From assembly GCF_002221505.1 (NCBI RefSeq), contig NZ_CP011036.1:2542001-2606000 (forward strand): 64,000 bases of DNA. The letters run 5' to 3'. Source of the stretch: Pseudoalteromonas nigrifaciens. Lineage in GTDB: Bacteria > Pseudomonadota > Gammaproteobacteria > Enterobacterales > Alteromonadaceae. Below are positions 62,351 through 64,000 of the stretch, piece after piece. The notes beneath the pieces are model-generated. The model saw only the letters and a list, made by a program, of their open reading frames with translations. It did no database searches and was not told where the DNA came from. Position numbers and translations under genes: made by a program. How positions within the stretch are numbered: the first letter of the stretch is position 1; the number at the start of each line of letters is the position of its first letter.

Positions 62351-64000
62351 ATGCGTAAAACATTGATCGCCACTACTATTGCTAGTGTTTTAGTATTATC
62401 TGCCTGTACATCAAACGATTCAAACAACATGGCAAAAGAGAGCGTTACACAAGTGCAAAACATTAACGCAAACAATGTATTGTTCAAATCAAGCCCATTA
62501 CAATATATGGCACCAGAATTTAATAAGTTCTCTACTAAAGATTACGAAGCTGCTTTCGATGCCGGTATTGCTCAGCATAAAGCACAAGTATTAGCAATTG
62601 CTAACAACCCTGCCCCAGCTACATTTAAAAATACGTTAGTTGAAATGGAGCTTTCGGGTGAGTTATTAAATCGCGTATCTACTGCGTTTTATAACTTATC
62701 AGGATTAATTTCTGACAGTGAATATCAACGTATCGATGAGAAAATGGCGCCTGTACTTTCAGCGCACTCAGACGACATTTACTTAAATGGCGCATTATTT
62801 AAACGCGTACAAACTATTTACGACAATAAAAGCAAACTAAATGCAGAAGATCAGCGTCTTGTTGATTTTTACTACAAACAGTTTGTTAAAGCGGGTGCCA
62901 AATTAAACGACGCTGAAAAAGCAAAAATGCGTGAAATTAACTCTGAGCTTGCTAAGCTTTCAACGGCATTTTCACAAAACGTTTTAAAATCGTTTAAAGA
63001 AGACGTAATTGTTGTTACCGATAAAAGTAAATTAGCCGGTCTTTCTGAAGGCGAAATTGCAAGTCTAGCCGATGCAGCTAAAAAAGCAGGCAAAACCGGT
63101 TACATGATCACTTTAGTAAACACCACGCAGCAGCCAATTTTAAGTAGCCTAGAAAACCGCGACTTACGCGAGCAAGTGTTTACAGCTTCAACTAAGCGTG
63201 CGGCTAAAACTAACGGCCCTATTATTATTAAAGAAACCAACCTACGCGCTCAAAAAGCAGAGCTTTTAGGCTATAAAGATTGGGCTTCTTATGTAATGAC
63301 TTCGCGTATGGCGCAAACCACTGAAAATGTTTACGGCATTTTAGATGACCTTGCACCTAAAGCAGTTGAAAAAGCAAAAATTGAAGCTGCAGCAATTCAA
63401 AAAGTAATTAACGATTCTGGCGAAAGTTTTGAACTTAAACCGTGGGATTGGGCTTTTTACGCTGAAAAAGTACGTGCTGAAAAGTACAACCTAGACCCAG
63501 CCCTAGTTAAACCTTACTTTGAATTACAATCGGTAATTCATAATGGTTTATTCTTCGCTATGGAAAAACTATACGGTATTACCTTTAAAGAACGTAAAGA
63601 TCTGCCGGTTTACCACGAAGATGTAACTACCTTTGAAGTATTTAATGCTGATGGCAGTGCAATTGGTTTATTTTACATGGACCCATACGCACGTGAAGGT
63701 AAGCGTGGCGGTGCTTGGATGAGTGCATACGTAGGACAAAGTGGTTTAAAAAACACTAAACCTGTTATCTACAACGCGCAAAACATTCCAAAACCAGCAG
63801 CAGGTCAGCCTACATTATTAACCTTTGACGAAGTATCTACTTTGTTCCATGAGTTTGGTCATGCGGCGCATGGTTTATTCTCAGATGTTAAGTACCCAAG
63901 CCTAGCGGGCACAGCAACAGCGCGTGACTTTGTTGAGTTTCCTTCTCAAGCAAATGAAGACTGGATGATTGAACCGACTGTATTAGCTAACTACGCTAAG
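62351..64000 (+). CDS. M3-family oligopeptidase lipoprotein, Dcp-like (C-terminus missing)
   Basis: The first 550 residues of a thimet-type metallopeptidase, cut by the right edge. The N-terminus is a lipoprotein signal ('SVLVLSACTSN', acylated Cys at 19), so it works in the periplasm on a membrane anchor. The zinc motif HEFGH is at residues 500-504 ('FHEFGHAAHG'), preceded by 'GKRGGAWMSAYVGQSG'. It matches the dipeptidyl carboxypeptidase Dcp branch, which trims dipeptides from peptide C-termini. About 150-170 residues should follow. ATG has GGAG five bases upstream. Confidence 0.93.
   Translation, partial: MRKTLIATTIASVLVLSACTSNDSNNMAKESVTQVQNINANNVLFKSSPLQYMAPEFNKFSTKDYEAAFDAGIAQHKAQVLAIANNPAPATFKNTLVEMELSGELLNRVSTAFYNLSGLISDSEYQRIDEKMAPVLSAHSDDIYLNGALFKRVQTIYDNKSKLNAEDQRLVDFYYKQFVKAGAKLNDAEKAKMREINSELAKLSTAFSQNVLKSFKEDVIVVTDKSKLAGLSEGEIASLADAAKKAGKTGYMITLVNTTQQPILSSLENRDLREQVFTASTKRAAKTNGPIIIKETNLRAQKAELLGYKDWASYVMTSRMAQTTENVYGILDDLAPKAVEKAKIEAAAIQKVINDSGESFELKPWDWAFYAEKVRAEKYNLDPALVKPYFELQSVIHNGLFFAMEKLYGITFKERKDLPVYHEDVTTFEVFNADGSAIGLFYMDPYAREGKRGGAWMSAYVGQSGLKNTKPVIYNAQNIPKPAAGQPTLLTFDEVSTLFHEFGHAAHGLFSDVKYPSLAGTATARDFVEFPSQANEDWMIEPTVLANYAK

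Noticed and set aside
1..64000. CRISPR arrays, insertion sequences, integrases, tRNA or rRNA genes
   Set aside because: No regularly spaced repeats, transposase or integrase proteins, or clear tRNA cloverleafs were seen; the island therefore carries no visible mobility marks inside this window.

Overview
The window looks like chromosome from a marine gammaproteobacterium of the Alteromonadales, most likely Pseudoalteromonas. The reasons are the low GC with AT-rich intergenic DNA, several TonB-dependent receptors, an E. coli-type (type II) cellulose operon with bcsR/Q/E/F/G, a TyrR regulator, and a tyrosine-homogentisate module. No tRNA, rRNA, insertion sequence, integrase or CRISPR array is visible.

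Positions 1-21300 form a catabolic island that reads as part of a steroid (or closely steroid-like) degradation system. It contains an acyl-CoA ligase (cut by the window edge), an MBL hydrolase, two Spinster-type MFS carriers, a KshA-like Rieske oxygenase, a TonB receptor and an aldehyde dehydrogenase. A long operon at 9259-16663 follows: flavin reductase with a MarR-like tail, HsaE/TesE-like hydratase, HsaG/TesF-like aldehyde dehydrogenase, HsaF/TesG-like aldolase, MFS carrier, 3-alpha-hydroxysteroid dehydrogenase-like SDR and Delta4-(5alpha)-ketosteroid dehydrogenase-like flavoprotein. Next come a TauD-type dioxygenase with a class II aldolase, an AraC-type regulator, a MaoC hydratase and an IpdF-like SDR. 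The ring-cleavage genes (HsaA, HsaC, HsaD types) are not in the window. A 16-18 bp dyad, roughly (A/C)GTCC-N4-(G/A/T)(G/A)ACGAT, recurs five times in front of the transcription units of this island and nowhere else that I noticed. It is a candidate operator tying the island into one regulon.

Positions 21400-27300 are ordinary backbone: a small one-helix protein, a GhrA-like reductase, a MATE pump, ompW with two FNR-like sites at 50 bp spacing, a thioesterase and tyrR. Positions 27385-41637 hold the complete cellulose locus. bcsEFG runs on the minus strand, including a bcsF too small for routine calling. bcsRQABZC runs on the plus strand with tightly overlapping genes, consistent with phosphoethanolamine cellulose.

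Positions 41900-64000 contain a POT peptide transporter, a modular metallophosphoesterase lipoprotein, hppD and fah (without homogentisate dioxygenase between them), an M23 peptidase-bactofilin pair, a Bcr/CflA and a LysE exporter, and methylglyoxal synthase. They continue with a YegD-like Hsp70, a periplasmic ATP-dependent DNA ligase, a HAD phosphatase, a second TonB receptor, an HdeD-like protein, an MscS channel, two small uncharacterised proteins and the 5' part of an M3 metallopeptidase lipoprotein cut by the right edge.

Family assignments come from motifs and remembered family sequences, not from searches.
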